Of a DNA stretch of 64,000 nt, positions 27,108-35,441 are shown piece after piece. The notes beneath the pieces were generated by a model that was given only the letters and a program-made list of their open reading frames with translations, had not been told where the DNA came from and made no database searches. The stretch is from the NCBI RefSeq assembly GCF_900111835.1, contig NZ_FOJP01000019.1:78873-142872 (forward strand), in the 5' to 3' direction. How positions within the stretch are numbered: position 1 is the stretch's first letter; each line of letters opens with the position of its first letter. This DNA is from Metapseudomonas otitidis. Its GTDB lineage: Bacteria; Pseudomonadota; Gammaproteobacteria; Pseudomonadales; Pseudomonadaceae. A program made the translations under genes and the position numbers.

Positions 27108-27866
27108 TCAGGGGTTGAGGAAGTAGTAGGCGGTCATCCCGGTGCCGACGGCGATGACCCAGGCGCGCAGCCAGGCGGTGGGCAGGCGTTTGGCCAGGGC
27201 GCCGCCGGCGTAGCCGCCTGCGCTGGCGGCGGCCAGCAGGACGGCCAGTTCGGCCCAGCTGACCCGGCCGGCGAGGACGAAGGTGATCACGGCGGTGCTG
27301 TAGATGGTGCTGGAGAGCAGGTTCTTCAGGGCGTTGGCGCGCAGCAGGGGGTGCCCTTCGATGGAGAAGGCCGCCAGCTGAAGGATGCCCATGCCGGCGC
27401 CGAAGTAGCCGCCGTAGACGGCCACCAGGGCGTGGGCCAGGCCGCCGCCGAGGCCGTGGGGCGGCAGGCTGTCGGCGCTGCGGTGGCGGTTCACCCAGCG
27501 GCTCAGCCAGGGGCTGGCGGCGAACAGCAGGGTGGCGGCGGCCAGCAGCCAGGGGATGAGCCGGCGGAACACCGCATCGCCGCCGGCCAGCAGGAGCAGC
27601 CCGCCGGCCACGCCCCCCAGCACCGAGAGCAGCACCAGGGGGATCACGTAGCGCCCCAGCGGGCGCAACTGCTCGCGGGCGGCCCAGCTGGCGGCCAGGC
27701 TGGCGGGCCAGAGGGCGACGGCGTTGGTGGCGTTGGCGGTGACCGGCGGCAGGCCGGTGGCCATGAGGGCGGGGAAGGAGAAAAAGGTGCCGCCCCCGGC
27801 CAGGGCGTTCATGCCGCCGGCGGCGAAACCGGCGAGCAGCAGGAGGAAGCAGTCGGCAAGCGTCAT
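27108..27866 (-). CDS. TSUP-family permease (TauE/SafE type)
   Basis: This is a 252-residue inner-membrane protein with about eight helices and the duplicated TSUP motif. The first repeat has FAAGGMNALAGGGTFFSFPAL and the second has GGYFGAGMGILQLAAFS, which match the family's paired GGG-type signatures. TSUP proteins move sulfite, sulfoacetate or other organosulfur anions across the membrane, often as exporters. ATG 27866 is chosen; a TTG twelve bases upstream is in frame but gives no better ribosome site. It stands alone, and the substrate is not known. Confidence 0.88.
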   Translation of the reverse strand: MTLADCFLLLLAGFAAGGMNALAGGGTFFSFPALMATGLPPVTANATNAVALWPASLAASWAAREQLRPLGRYVIPLVLLSVLGGVAGGLLLLAGGDAVFRRLIPWLLAAATLLFAASPWLSRWVNRHRSADSLPPHGLGGGLAHALVAVYGGYFGAGMGILQLAAFSIEGHPLLRANALKNLLSSTIYSTAVITFVLAGRVSWAELAVLLAAASAGGYAGGALAKRLPTAWLRAWVIAVGTGMTAYYFLNP

Positions 27867-27925
27867 GGGGCCCCGCAAAAAGGCGCGAGCTTACGCACCT
27901 GGGCGGCCCGGGGCAAAGCGCAAGG

Positions 27926-28177
27926 TCACTCGGCGAGGCAGGCGTCGGACTGCTTGGTGTAGGTGACGGCGCGGGTCTGTCCGTGGGTGTCGAGGTAGGT
28001 CATGGTCGCTTCCACCAGTTGGCAGGTGAGCGGGTGGGGCTCCTCGATGCTGAGCACCTTGGCGACGTCCAGGTCCATGCCGTAGGTGTAGGGCACAGGC
28101 TTCGGCGGTGCGGCGAGGGCGCTGGTGGCGAGGCCGGCGAGCAGGGCGCCGATGAGAAAGGTGGGTTGGGTGCGCAT
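27926..28177 (-). CDS. DUF2790 small secreted protein
   Basis: This 83-residue protein has a clear signal peptide (to about residue 22, ALA) followed by a compact domain with YTYGMDLDVAKVLSIEEP and CQLVEATMTYLDTHGQTRAVTY, the DUF2790 pattern. Two Cys (LTCQL and DACLAE) could form a disulfide in the periplasm. Pseudomonas genomes usually hold several such genes, some induced by metal or phosphate stress, but their role is not known. It lies 48 bases after the TSUP start codon and transcribes toward it. Confidence 0.8.
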   Translation of the reverse strand: MRTQPTFLIGALLAGLATSALAAPPKPVPYTYGMDLDVAKVLSIEEPHPLTCQLVEATMTYLDTHGQTRAVTYTKQSDACLAE

Positions 28178-28225
28178 GGCGTTCTCCAGGCTGTGGAACA
28201 GGCCACTATGAGAACCCGCGCGCGG

Positions 28226-28266
28226 CTGCGGAAAAAGCCGTTGGCGGAGGAAGGGCTTTTCCGCAG
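28226..28266 (-). terminator. Hairpin after the HD-GYP gene
   Basis: CTGCGGAAAA/TTTTCCGCAG arms, extended by AGCC/GGGCT with one bulge, fold into a long stem 20 bases past the HD-GYP stop (28286). There is no clean T-run, so this is a probable rather than certain terminator. It also shields the DUF2790 promoter region. Confidence 0.5.
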
Positions 28267-28285
28267 GGCGTAACAATCGCGGCGG

Positions 28286-29347
28286 TCAGAGGCGGATCTG
28301 CTCCTGCTGGCGTTCGGCTTCGATCTGGTCGAAGCAGGCGCGCATGGCTTCCACCAGGCGCGGTTCGAAGTGCCGCCCGGATTGTTCGAGGATGTGGGCC
28401 TGGGCACGTTCCAGGTCCCAGGCCTGCTTGTAGGGGCGGGGGGAGCGCAGGGCATCGTAGACGTCGCAGACGGCGACGATCCGTGCCGCCAGGGGGATGT
28501 CCTCCCCGGCCAGCCCGCGCGGGTAGCCGCTGCCGTCCCACTTCTCGTGGTGGCCGTAGGCGATCTCGGCGGCCATGTCGATCAGCAGCGTGCCGCGCTC
28601 CTCGTGGAGGATGCCGTAGCCGATGTCGGGGTGTTTCATCATGGTCCGGCGCTCTTCGTCGGTGAGGGGGCCGGGTTTGCGCAGGATGTGGTCGGGGATG
28701 CCGATCTTGCCCAGGTCGTGCATGGGGGCGGCGAGGCGGATGGTTTCGCACCAGGTTTCCGACATGCCGATCGTGCGGGCCAGCAGGGCGGCGGAGCGGC
28801 CGATGCGCAGGATGTGCTCGCCGGTCTCGTCGTCGCGGTAGCTGGCGGCCCGGCTGAGCCCGCGTATGGCGGCGCGGTAGCTTTCGTTCAACTGCTCGGT
28901 GCGCTCGCGCACCTCTTGTTCGAGGTGCTCGTTGAGGTGCTGCAGGCACTCGGTGGCCTGTGCCAGGTGCAGGCAGTTGCGGATGCGCAGCAGCAGCTCG
29001 GGCAGGTCCAGGGGCTTGGTGACGTAGTCGTTGGCCCCCAGTTCCAGACCACGGCGGCGGTTCTCCGGGTCGTTGAGGGCGGTGAGGATGATCACCGGGG
29101 CCCTTGCCCGATCGCGGTTGGCCAGGGCCTCGAGGATGGCGAAGCCATCGGGCTGGGGCATGTCCAGGTCCAGCAGGAGCAGGTCCCAGGATTCGCGCTG
29201 CAGCCAGTTCAGCGCCTCCGCGGAGTCGGAAAAGCACACGACGTTGCGCAGCTTGAAGGCCTTCAGGCTGCACTCCAGCAACTTCAGGTTGTGGGCCACA
29301 TCGTCGACGATGACGACCCGTGCATCGGAGGGGATCTCGGAAAACAT
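28286..29347 (-). CDS. Response regulator with HD-GYP c-di-GMP phosphodiesterase domain
   Basis: The 353-residue protein has a receiver domain (about 8-125) with the phospho-accepting Asp at residue 60 in LLLLDLDMPQPDG, a helical linker, and an HD-GYP domain from about 165. The metal and signature residues are present: GEHILRIGRSAALLA, MHDLGKIGIPD, HHEKWDGSGYPRGL. It should hydrolyse cyclic di-GMP when phosphorylated, lowering biofilm signals or raising motility. No kinase gene is adjacent; the chemoreceptor lies 273 bases upstream on the same strand. ATG 29347 is preferred over a longer frame that lacks a ribosome site. Confidence 0.93.
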   Translation of the reverse strand: MFSEIPSDARVVIVDDVAHNLKLLECSLKAFKLRNVVCFSDSAEALNWLQRESWDLLLLDLDMPQPDGFAILEALANRDRARAPVIILTALNDPENRRRGLELGANDYVTKPLDLPELLLRIRNCLHLAQATECLQHLNEHLEQEVRERTEQLNESYRAAIRGLSRAASYRDDETGEHILRIGRSAALLARTIGMSETWCETIRLAAPMHDLGKIGIPDHILRKPGPLTDEERRTMMKHPDIGYGILHEERGTLLIDMAAEIAYGHHEKWDGSGYPRGLAGEDIPLAARIVAVCDVYDALRSPRPYKQAWDLERAQAHILEQSGRHFEPRLVEAMRACFDQIEAERQQEQIRL

Positions 29348-29562
29348 CAGGTTGCTCCACGGCCCTTCGAATCGGGGCTTCGCCTGCTGATCATCCCGCC
29401 GGCTCGCAGGGCGGTCAGGTAGACCTTGGTCGCGCCCGGGCCAGCGGTACAGAAGGTATAGGCGGAAAATCCACGGCCATCCGGTCACCGTTTCGCTTTG
29501 CAGAGGCTGATTAATGGCTCTTTGATGGCATGTTGCGCGTGGTTGCAGTGAAAGGGCGCGCA

Positions 29563-29589
29563 CCCCGGCCGCTGTTGGGCGGGCCGGGG
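29563..29589 (-). terminator. GC-rich hairpin after the chemoreceptor gene
   Basis: CCCCGGCC and GGCCGGGG form an 8-base stem with an 11-base loop, 31 bases past the chemoreceptor stop (29621) on the minus strand. No T-run follows. The rest of the 29348-29620 gap shows nothing else recognisable beyond the promoter region of the HD-GYP gene. Confidence 0.45.
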
Positions 29590-29620
29590 CGTAGGAGGTT
29601 TCCGACGAATGGCGCGGTTG

Positions 29621-31234
29621 CTAGAGGCGGAACGAGGACACCACCCGGTTGAGGTCGACGGCCAGGCGCGACAGGTCCTGGCTGGAGGCGCTGGTCTGCT
29701 GGGCGCCGGCGGCGGTCTGGGCGGAGAGGTCGCGGATATTGATCAGGCTGCGGTCCACCTCGCGGGCCACGGCGGCCTGCTCTTCGGCGGCGCTGGCGAT
29801 CATCACGTTCTGCTCGTTGATGGCGGCGATGGTGCGGGAGATTTCCTGCAGGCTCTGGTTGGCGCGCTCGGCGAGTTGGGCGGTGTCGCGGGCCAGTTCG
29901 GTGCTGTCCTGCATGGTCTGCACGGAACTGGTGGCTTCCTGCTGCAGGCGGCCGACCATCTGCTCGATCTCCAGGGTGGATTCCTGGGTGCGCTGGGCCA
30001 GCAGGCGCACTTCGTCGGCCACCACGGCGAAACCACGGCCCTGCTCGCCGGCGCGGGCGGCCTCGATGGCGGCGTTGAGGGCCAGCAGGTTGGTCTGCTC
30101 GGCGATGGAGCGGATCACGTCCAGCACCTTGCCGACGTTCTGCATCTGCTGCGCGAGGTTTCCGACCCGCTCGGCGCTGGTGTTCACCTCGCCGGCCAGG
30201 GCGCTGATGGCATGCACGGTTTCGGTCATCTGCCGGCTGCCCTCTCGTGCGGCGGTGTCGGCCTGGCGCGAGGCGTCGAGGGTGATGGAGGCGTTATGGG
30301 CGACGCCATCCACGGCAGCGCTCATCTCGTTGCACGCCGTGGCGGCCTGTTCGATCTCGTGGTTCTGCTGCTGCAGGCCACGGGTGGAGTCCTCGGTCAC
30401 CGCGTGCAGTTCCTCGGAGGCCGAGGCGAGCTGGGCGGAGGAGTCGATGATATGGCTGATGGTGCGGCGCAGGCTGTCCTGCATGGCGCGCAGGGCTTCC
30501 ATCAGTTGGGTGGCTTCGTCGCGGCCCTCGATGGGGATCGGCCGGGTCAGGTCGCCGGCGGCCACGGTCTGCGCAACGCCCACCGCCTGGGCCAGCGGGT
30601 GCACCACGCTGCGCGAAAGCACCACCGCCAGCACGATGGCCAATCCCAGGGCGCCGCCGAGGATCACCAGCACCAGGAGTTTGGCCTCGTGGTAAGCCGC
30701 GCCGCTGGCATCGGCGGCGGTACTCGCCCCCTGCTTGTTGATCTGCACCAGCGCCTGCAGGGCCTCGGTCATCTTCCCGCCGTGCTGGTTAAGCACCCCA
30801 TTCACCAGCTGCAGGGCCTGGTCCTTCTGCCCGGCGTCGAGCATCTCGAAGATCTTCGTCTGGGTGTCCTGGTAAGCCTGGCGGGCGGCGGCGAAGCGTT
30901 CGTAGCTGGCTTTCTCCTCCGAGCTGGAGATCAGCGGGCGGTAGGTCTCTTCCTTGCCGGCCAGCGTGTTGCGTTCGTCCATGACGCGCTGGCGGGTCTG
31001 CGGGTTGTAGTCGATGTAGGCCCGCAGGGTGGCGTTGCGCATCTGCATGGCGCTCATGCCCACGTCTTCCAGGGCGATGATGCTGGGCAGCCAGTTGCTC
31101 TGGACCTCCTCGGATTTTTCGTCCATGTGCCCCATCTGCCACAGCGAGCCGGCTCCCACCGCCAGCAGCAGGAGGACGAGGGCGGCGAAACCGGCGCCGA
31201 TCCGGGTGGAAACGCGGTAACTGCGAATGGACAT
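29621..31234 (-). CDS. Methyl-accepting chemotaxis protein
   Basis: This 537-residue chemoreceptor has a first membrane helix at about 11-31, a periplasmic four-helix-bundle ligand domain at about 35-190 ([20 protein letters not shown]), a second helix near 193-212, a HAMP region with [20 protein letters not shown], and the long cytoplasmic coiled coil. The signalling tip has the near-invariant [19 protein letters not shown]. It controls CheA in response to a ligand at the cell surface. There is no C-terminal CheR pentapeptide. It is divergent from a CsoR/FrmR-type repressor, with a perfect palindrome 113 bases upstream of its start. Confidence 0.95.
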   Translation of the reverse strand: MSIRSYRVSTRIGAGFAALVLLLLAVGAGSLWQMGHMDEKSEEVQSNWLPSIIALEDVGMSAMQMRNATLRAYIDYNPQTRQRVMDERNTLAGKEETYRPLISSSEEKASYERFAAARQAYQDTQTKIFEMLDAGQKDQALQLVNGVLNQHGGKMTEALQALVQINKQGASTAADASGAAYHEAKLLVLVILGGALGLAIVLAVVLSRSVVHPLAQAVGVAQTVAAGDLTRPIPIEGRDEATQLMEALRAMQDSLRRTISHIIDSSAQLASASEELHAVTEDSTRGLQQQNHEIEQAATACNEMSAAVDGVAHNASITLDASRQADTAAREGSRQMTETVHAISALAGEVNTSAERVGNLAQQMQNVGKVLDVIRSIAEQTNLLALNAAIEAARAGEQGRGFAVVADEVRLLAQRTQESTLEIEQMVGRLQQEATSSVQTMQDSTELARDTAQLAERANQSLQEISRTIAAINEQNVMIASAAEEQAAVAREVDRSLINIRDLSAQTAAGAQQTSASSQDLSRLAVDLNRVVSSFRL

Positions 31235-31347
31235 GACTGGACTCCCCGTCGGTGGACTACCGGGCTATCGGCGGTTGCTCTAGACACTTAAGCCGAGGTT
31301 TCCGTGTCTGGCGAATCCGAGGGGCGAGCGTGTCCGGGACTGATTCT

Positions 31348-31365
31348 CATACCCGCCTGGGTATG
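31348..31365. promoter_or_regulatory. Perfect palindrome, likely CsoR/FrmR-type operator
   Basis: CATACCC-GCCT-GGGTATG has perfect 7-base arms around a 4-base centre. AT-rich ends flanking G/C tracts are typical of operators for the CsoR/RcnR/FrmR family. It lies between the chemoreceptor start (113 bases) and the repressor start (150 bases), so it could serve either or both. The rest of 31235-31515 shows no gene. Confidence 0.6.
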
Positions 31366-31515
31366 GGCCGTGGAAGAGGCCGTATTGCGAGGGAGTTGTC
31401 CGCCGAATGGCGTGCGCGGGGTGCTGGTTGCCGAGCCTGGGCGGCGCTAACATCGGCCCCACGCCCGCCGCTTCGGTGGCCGTGATACCCCCTCCAGCCC
31501 TGATGGACACCCACC

Positions 31516-31785
31516 GTGAGCCGAAAGCGAGACACCACGCCCCAGGAAGCCATGCTCAACCGCCTCGCCCGTGTCGAGGGGCAGGTCCGTGGCCTGCAGG
31601 CGATGATCCGCCGTGGCGAGGAATGCGAAACCATCGCGGTGCAGTTCAGCGCCGCCCGCAAGGCGCTCGACAAGGCCTATCAGGAGATGCTGGCCTGCCT
31701 GCTGGAGGAGGCCTTCGCCGAATCCGGCCAGGATGCCGAGGCCACCCTGGCGCGGGTCCGCGCCATTTTCACCAAGTACACCTGA
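31516..31785 (+). CDS. CsoR/RcnR/FrmR-family repressor
   Basis: This is an 89-residue all-helical DUF156 regulator starting at GTG 31516. The family core is clear: LNRLARVEGQVRGLQAMI, then the first ligand Cys at residue 37 in GEECETI. Aligning on the shared Arg48 and Glu57-Met58, the position of the usual second ligand (His60 in FrmR, His61 in CsoR) is Leu62, and a Cys sits one residue before it (Cys61). The signal may therefore be copper/nickel, an aldehyde or a sulfur species. No transporter or dehydrogenase is adjacent, only a divergent chemoreceptor. A palindrome upstream suits autoregulation. Confidence 0.88.
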   Translation: MSRKRDTTPQEAMLNRLARVEGQVRGLQAMIRRGEECETIAVQFSAARKALDKAYQEMLACLLEEAFAESGQDAEATLARVRAIFTKYT

Positions 31786-31832
31786 CGCCCTTTCAGGCGG
31801 CTCTAAAGGCAATGTCCCGATACTGTTTGCGG

Positions 31833-32100
31833 CGCCAAGCCGTTTATTGAGTTCTGTGGATATCACCTGTTTCGCCTTGCCTGGCGAGTTTCTTTTTTCA
31901 GTCGCCAAAAAAGAAACCAAAAAGGCTCGCCCCTGCATACGGCCCGGCTGCGCCGGGTCCCCTCGCTGCATCGTCGCTCCAGGGGCACGCGCTGACGGGC
32001 CATCCATGGCCCGACAGCGCTCTCGCGACATCCATGTCGCTCAGCCCCTTACACGACGATTCCGCTCGGCCTCCTGAAGGGGCACTGTCCCCACCCCACC
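31833..32100. repeat. Dispersed multi-hairpin repeat, copy 2
   Basis: This is the second copy of the element at 26735-27019. The hairpins keep their order: GGCGAG-TTTCTTTTTT (31883-31898) with AAAAAAGAAA (31907-31916) and CTCGCC (31926-31931); CCCGG-CTGCG-CCGGG (31943-31957); GGGCCA-TCCA-TGGCCC (31997-32012); GCGACA-TCCA-TGTCGC (32025-32040); GGGG-cactgt-CCCC (32079-32092). It lies between the convergent repressor and DoxX genes. The remaining 32101-32229 has no recognisable feature. Confidence 0.85.
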
Positions 32101-32229
32101 ATCCGGTGCTTGGCAACAGCGCAGTGTGCGCTCACAAACTGCTCATCCTCTCCAAGTAGAGAGATGGATTGAGGAGGGAAGAGCCACAACAGCAGCTACA
32201 AGAAACGAGGCAGTTTTTAGAGGCGCATA

Positions 32230-32682
32230 TCAACGCAGGCCCAGGCGCCGGTCCAGGGACCAGGCGCCAGCGCCGCGTCCCACCAGCACCAGCAGCAGGG
32301 CCGCCCACGACAGGTGGGTGGACCAGGCGTCCGGGTAGACGAACACCTCGATCACCAGGGTCATGCCCAGCAGGGCCAGGGCCGACAGGCGCGTGGCCAG
32401 GCCCAGCACCAGCAGCAGCGGGAACAGGTGCTCGGCGTAGGTGGCCAGGTGCGCCGCCAGCTCCGGCGGCAGCAGCGGCAGGGCGTACTCGCTGCGGAAC
32501 AGCTCGTAGGTGCCGGGGGTGATGCTCAGCAGCCCTTCCACCTTGGTGCGGCCGGAGAGGAAGAAGACCGAGGCGATCCCCACGCGCACCAGCAGATAGA
32601 GAAGGGCATCCGGCAGCAGGCGTTGCAGGCCGTCGGCCAGGCGGTTCCAGCGTGACGGTCGGGCGGGGAGGGTGATGGCCAT
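32230..32682 (-). CDS. hvfD: DoxX-family membrane protein of the bufferin operon
   Basis: This is a 150-residue inner-membrane protein with four helices. The DoxX pattern is seen in [60 protein letters not shown] and a final [19 protein letters not shown]. DoxX proteins are often linked to redox or thiol stress. In Legionella hvfABCD and the Caulobacter gig operon a DoxX gene ends the operon, as here, 12 bases after BufC. It may help quinone or electron flow during modification or copper stress; its exact job is not known. Confidence 0.88.
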   Translation of the reverse strand: MAITLPARPSRWNRLADGLQRLLPDALLYLLVRVGIASVFFLSGRTKVEGLLSITPGTYELFRSEYALPLLPPELAAHLATYAEHLFPLLLVLGLATRLSALALLGMTLVIEVFVYPDAWSTHLSWAALLLVLVGRGAGAWSLDRRLGLR

Positions 32683-32694
32683 GGGGGCTCCGTT

Positions 32695-33438
32695 TCAATC
32701 GAGGGGGGAGAAGGTGCCGAGGGCCATCAGCCGGCCCAGCAGTTCGGTGAAGTCCAGCGCGGGTTCGCGTACCAGCGCCTGGGCGGCGGCTTCGCCCAGG
32801 GGCAGGCCGGCGGCGCAGGCATCGAGGAAGGCGCAAGCGCCGGGGCCCAGCGCCCGGCTGTGTACGCCTTCGGGCGAGGCCACCAGCAGTGCGCCTTCGC
32901 CGTGCCACGGCAGGGGGTCGGGCAGCGGCAGGCCTTCACGGCTGCAGTGCCAGAGGGTGTGGATCGGCTGCTCGTCGAACCAGCGCCAGCGCGCGCCGGC
33001 CGTGGGGCGCAGGCACAGGGCGTCGAGCGCTGCCGGGTCGTGGCCGGCCAGCCCGGACAGGGTCAGCGCCGGTTCCAGCGGCGCGGTGAACGCCTCCAGC
33101 CAGAGCCATTCCAGGCGCGCCACCGGGGCCAGGTAGGGCAGCTCGCGGGTGGCCGGCAGGCCGTCGAGGAAGTCGGCGAAGCCGGCGCCGTAGTGCACCA
33201 GGCGCGCGTCCTGCGGGGGATGCTGCTCGGCGAAGTGGGCGGCGGCGGCGCGCATCCAGGCTTCGCCCACCAGGCGCTGGACGGCGGGGAAGTTGTCGCA
33301 CAGGGCATCCACGCAGCCCTTGATCACGGTGTTGCGGTAGACGGCGAACGCCGGCTGGGCGCTGAGCGCTTCCAGGCCGGGGTGGGGGCGCTGGTAGAGC
33401 GCGTCGACGAAGGCGTCCTGGAACTCGGCGAGCTTCAT
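32695..33438 (-). CDS. bufC: DUF2063 protein, BufC-type partner of the MNIO enzyme
   Basis: This 247-residue cytoplasmic protein belongs to DUF2063 (HvfC/BufC). The N-terminal block [20 protein letters not shown], then [23 protein letters not shown] and [24 protein letters not shown], are the family hallmarks. The C-terminal half is a winged-helix-like region ([21 protein letters not shown]) thought to bind the precursor peptide and present it to the MNIO enzyme. Its start overlaps the stop of the MNIO gene (ATGA). Copper-bufferin loci need this partner together with BufB to modify BufA. Confidence 0.92.
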   Translation of the reverse strand: MKLAEFQDAFVDALYQRPHPGLEALSAQPAFAVYRNTVIKGCVDALCDNFPAVQRLVGEAWMRAAAAHFAEQHPPQDARLVHYGAGFADFLDGLPATRELPYLAPVARLEWLWLEAFTAPLEPALTLSGLAGHDPAALDALCLRPTAGARWRWFDEQPIHTLWHCSREGLPLPDPLPWHGEGALLVASPEGVHSRALGPGACAFLDACAAGLPLGEAAAQALVREPALDFTELLGRLMALGTFSPLD

Positions 33439-34268
33439 GCCGCCTCCCGCGCACGTTGCAGCTGGGCCTGGGCGCGTGCCCGTTCGGCCAGCAGTTCGGT
33501 GAAGGCCGGCAGGTTGTCGTCCCGTTCGATCAGCGTCGGACGCGGGCCGATGCGTTGCACCAGGTGGGCGTGCAGGGCCCATACGGCGTCGTCGATCGGG
33601 GCGTCGTGGCTGTCGATCAGCAACGGGCCGTTGGCGTCCTCGCTGTAGCCGGCCAGGTGCAGCTCCACCACGGCTTCGGCGGGGAAGCGGTCCAGGTAGG
33701 CGAGCGGGTCGAAGCCGAGGTTGTGGGCGCTGACGTGGACGTTGTTCAGGTCCAGCAGCAGGCCGCAGCCGGTGCGCCGGCTCAGCTCGGCGAGGAAGTC
33801 GATCTCGTCGAAGGCGTGGCCGTCCAGGCGCAGGTAGTGGCTGGGGTTTTCCACGGCAATGGGGCGGCCCAGGGCGTCCTGGGTGCGCTGGATGTTGTCG
33901 GCGATGCGCGTCAGCGCCTCAAGGGTACGGGGGAAGGGCAGCAGGTCGGGGTGGTACTGGCCGCGCCAGGCGGACCAGGCCAGGTGCTCGGACACCAGCA
34001 CCGGCCGCACCCGGTCGGCCAGTTCGCGCAGGCGTGCCAGGTGCGCCGGGTCCGGCGGGGCATCGGCTGCCAGGGACAGCGACACCCCGTGCAGCGATAG
34101 CGGGTGGCGTTCGGCCACCCGCTCCAGCCAGGCCAGGCGTGGTCCGCCGACCATGTAGTTCTCCGGGTGCACCTCGTACCAGAGCCCCTCGGCCTCGCTG
34201 ACCAGGGCCTCGGCGAAGTGCGCCGGCTTCAGGCCGAGGCCGGCGCCCAGGCGGTGGGTGACGGACAT
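33435..34268 (-). CDS. bufB: DUF692 MNIO enzyme, BufB
   Basis: This is a 277-residue TIM-barrel enzyme of the multinuclear non-heme iron oxidative family (DUF692, related to MbnB). Metal-ligand blocks run in order: [61 protein letters not shown] and LIDSHDAPI, supplying the His, Asp, Glu and Asn ligands of a di- or tri-iron centre. In bufferin systems it oxidises Cys residues of the BufA core to sulfur-containing heterocycles that bind copper. It sits between BufA (14-base gap) and BufC (overlap), the standard order. Confidence 0.94.
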   Translation of the reverse strand: MSVTHRLGAGLGLKPAHFAEALVSEAEGLWYEVHPENYMVGGPRLAWLERVAERHPLSLHGVSLSLAADAPPDPAHLARLRELADRVRPVLVSEHLAWSAWRGQYHPDLLPFPRTLEALTRIADNIQRTQDALGRPIAVENPSHYLRLDGHAFDEIDFLAELSRRTGCGLLLDLNNVHVSAHNLGFDPLAYLDRFPAEAVVELHLAGYSEDANGPLLIDSHDAPIDDAVWALHAHLVQRIGPRPTLIERDDNLPAFTELLAERARAQAQLQRAREAA

Positions 34269-34282
34269 GGTCGGCGCTCCAC

Positions 34283-34564
34283 TCAGCCCTTGATCGGGGT
34301 CAGCGAGCCCATGCCGTGGGGCGTCTTGATCGAGGTGCAGGTGCCGGCGGGAACGTTCTTCCAGGCGTCGCCCTGGTAGTCCTTCTTCGAGCTACCGGCG
34401 CAGCTGGTGCCGGCACCGGCCTTGCAGTCGTTCTGGCCGGCCATAGCCACGCCGTAGCATTTCTCCATGGCCCCGGCGGGCTTGGCGCTCATGTCGTCGG
34501 CGAAGGCGGCACCGGCGAGGGAGGCCAGGGCGAGGGCGGCGGTGGTGAGGGCGATGGTTTTCAT
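34283..34564 (-). CDS. bufA1: Bufferin precursor BufA1 (DUF2282)
   Basis: This is a 93-residue RiPP precursor with a Sec signal peptide (to about Ala22) and a DUF2282 core. Four Cys are at 36, 47, 55 and 76, in [31 protein letters not shown] and VPAGTC, matching the conserved bufferin pattern. BufB/BufC are expected to modify these Cys in the cytoplasm, and the product is exported to bind copper in the periplasm. The long signal peptide may act as the leader, since no separate one is seen. A SigF-type promoter lies 58 bases upstream of the ATG, and the gene is first in the operon. Confidence 0.92.
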   Translation of the reverse strand: MKTIALTTAALALASLAGAAFADDMSAKPAGAMEKCYGVAMAGQNDCKAGAGTSCAGSSKKDYQGDAWKNVPAGTCTSIKTPHGMGSLTPIKG

Positions 34565-34621
34565 GGAATCTCTCCGAAAGGTGGGATGGCCGCGACGCTG
34601 CGTCGCCGGCTCGTGAGAGAG

Positions 34622-34647
34622 TTCGTCGGCCTTGCGGAAACGGTTAC
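34622..34647 (-). promoter_or_regulatory. SigF-type ECF promoter of the bufferin operon
   Basis: On the minus strand, GTAACC and CGAA are separated by exactly 16 bases. This is the pattern I recall for the Caulobacter SigF regulon. The -10 element lies 58 bases before the bufA1 ATG, leaving a leader of about 50 bases. The rest of the 34565-34850 gap is AT-rich near 34670 and has no gene. Confidence 0.8.
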
Positions 34648-34834
34648 AGGGGTTTCGAAAATTTTTTTGCACGCCTGCCAACACCGCACTGGCTGGGCCC
34701 TGGAGCGCCTGCGGGCGTGCGCATGCGCGGGTGTGGAGATTTGCCCAGGCGCCTCCTAACGTATTAAAAACCGCCGCCACGACGGACCCTTGCCTGCCGT
34801 TCGTCGCCCCGAGCCACTTTTCCCGACCCCCGGT

Positions 34835-34860
34835 GTAACCCGACCCGCCCATGTCACGAA
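34835..34860 (+). promoter_or_regulatory. SigF-type promoter overlapping the sigF start
   Basis: A second exact GTAACC-N16-CGAA lies on the plus strand and faces sigF. Its -10 element (34857-34860) is inside the first codons read from ATG 34851. If used, transcription would begin near 34867, downstream of that ATG, and sigF would need an internal start such as ATG 34923. Confidence 0.6.
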
Positions 34861-35441
34861 CTGACCCTCAGGCCACCCTGGACCAGCGCGAAGCCGAGCT
34901 TCAGGGCTTGCTGCTGCGCGGCATGGCCGGTGATGCGGCGGCCTACCGGGGCTTTCTCACGGCACTGGGTGGTTACCTGCGGGGCTTTCTCCGCCATCGC
35001 CTGGCCAGCCGCCCGACCGATGTGGAGGACCTGCTGCAGGAGGTGCTGCTGGCGGTGCACAACGCCCGCCACACCTACCGCGCCGACCAGCCGCTGACGG
35101 CCTGGGTCTACGCCATCGCCCGCTACAAGCTGGCGGACCATTTCCGTGGGTTCGCCCGCCGCGAGGCCCTGCAGGACCCGCTGGAAGACAGCGAGCAGAC
35201 GCTGCTGGCCGTCGAGGACGGTTCGCCCGCCGAGGCACGGCGGGACCTGGGGCGGCTGCTCGGGCAACTGCCCGACCGGCAGCGGCTGCCCATCGTCCAC
35301 GTCAAGCTGGACGGCCTGTCGGTGGAGGAGACGGCGCGCCTTACCGGGCAGTCCAGCTCCGCCGTGAAGGTGAACATCCACCGGGGCCTGAAGGCCCTGG
35401 CGGCCCTGATTCGAGGAACGCAGAACGATGAAGACCGATGA
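34851..35441 (+). CDS. sigF: ECF sigma factor, SigF-like
   Basis: This is a 196-residue sigma-70 factor with region 2 ([22 protein letters not shown], then [19 protein letters not shown]) and region 4 ([40 protein letters not shown]) and no other domain. It pairs with the membrane anti-sigma NrsF, whose gene overlaps its end by 14 bases. In Caulobacter the SigF-NrsF pair controls gig/buf genes under copper, gold, cadmium or chromium. ATG 34851 gives a usual N-terminus but lacks a good ribosome site and overlaps a SigF-type promoter. ATG 34923 (172 residues) is an alternative start. Confidence 0.9.
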   Translation: MSRTDPQATLDQREAELQGLLLRGMAGDAAAYRGFLTALGGYLRGFLRHRLASRPTDVEDLLQEVLLAVHNARHTYRADQPLTAWVYAIARYKLADHFRGFARREALQDPLEDSEQTLLAVEDGSPAEARRDLGRLLGQLPDRQRLPIVHVKLDGLSVEETARLTGQSSSAVKVNIHRGLKALAALIRGTQNDEDR

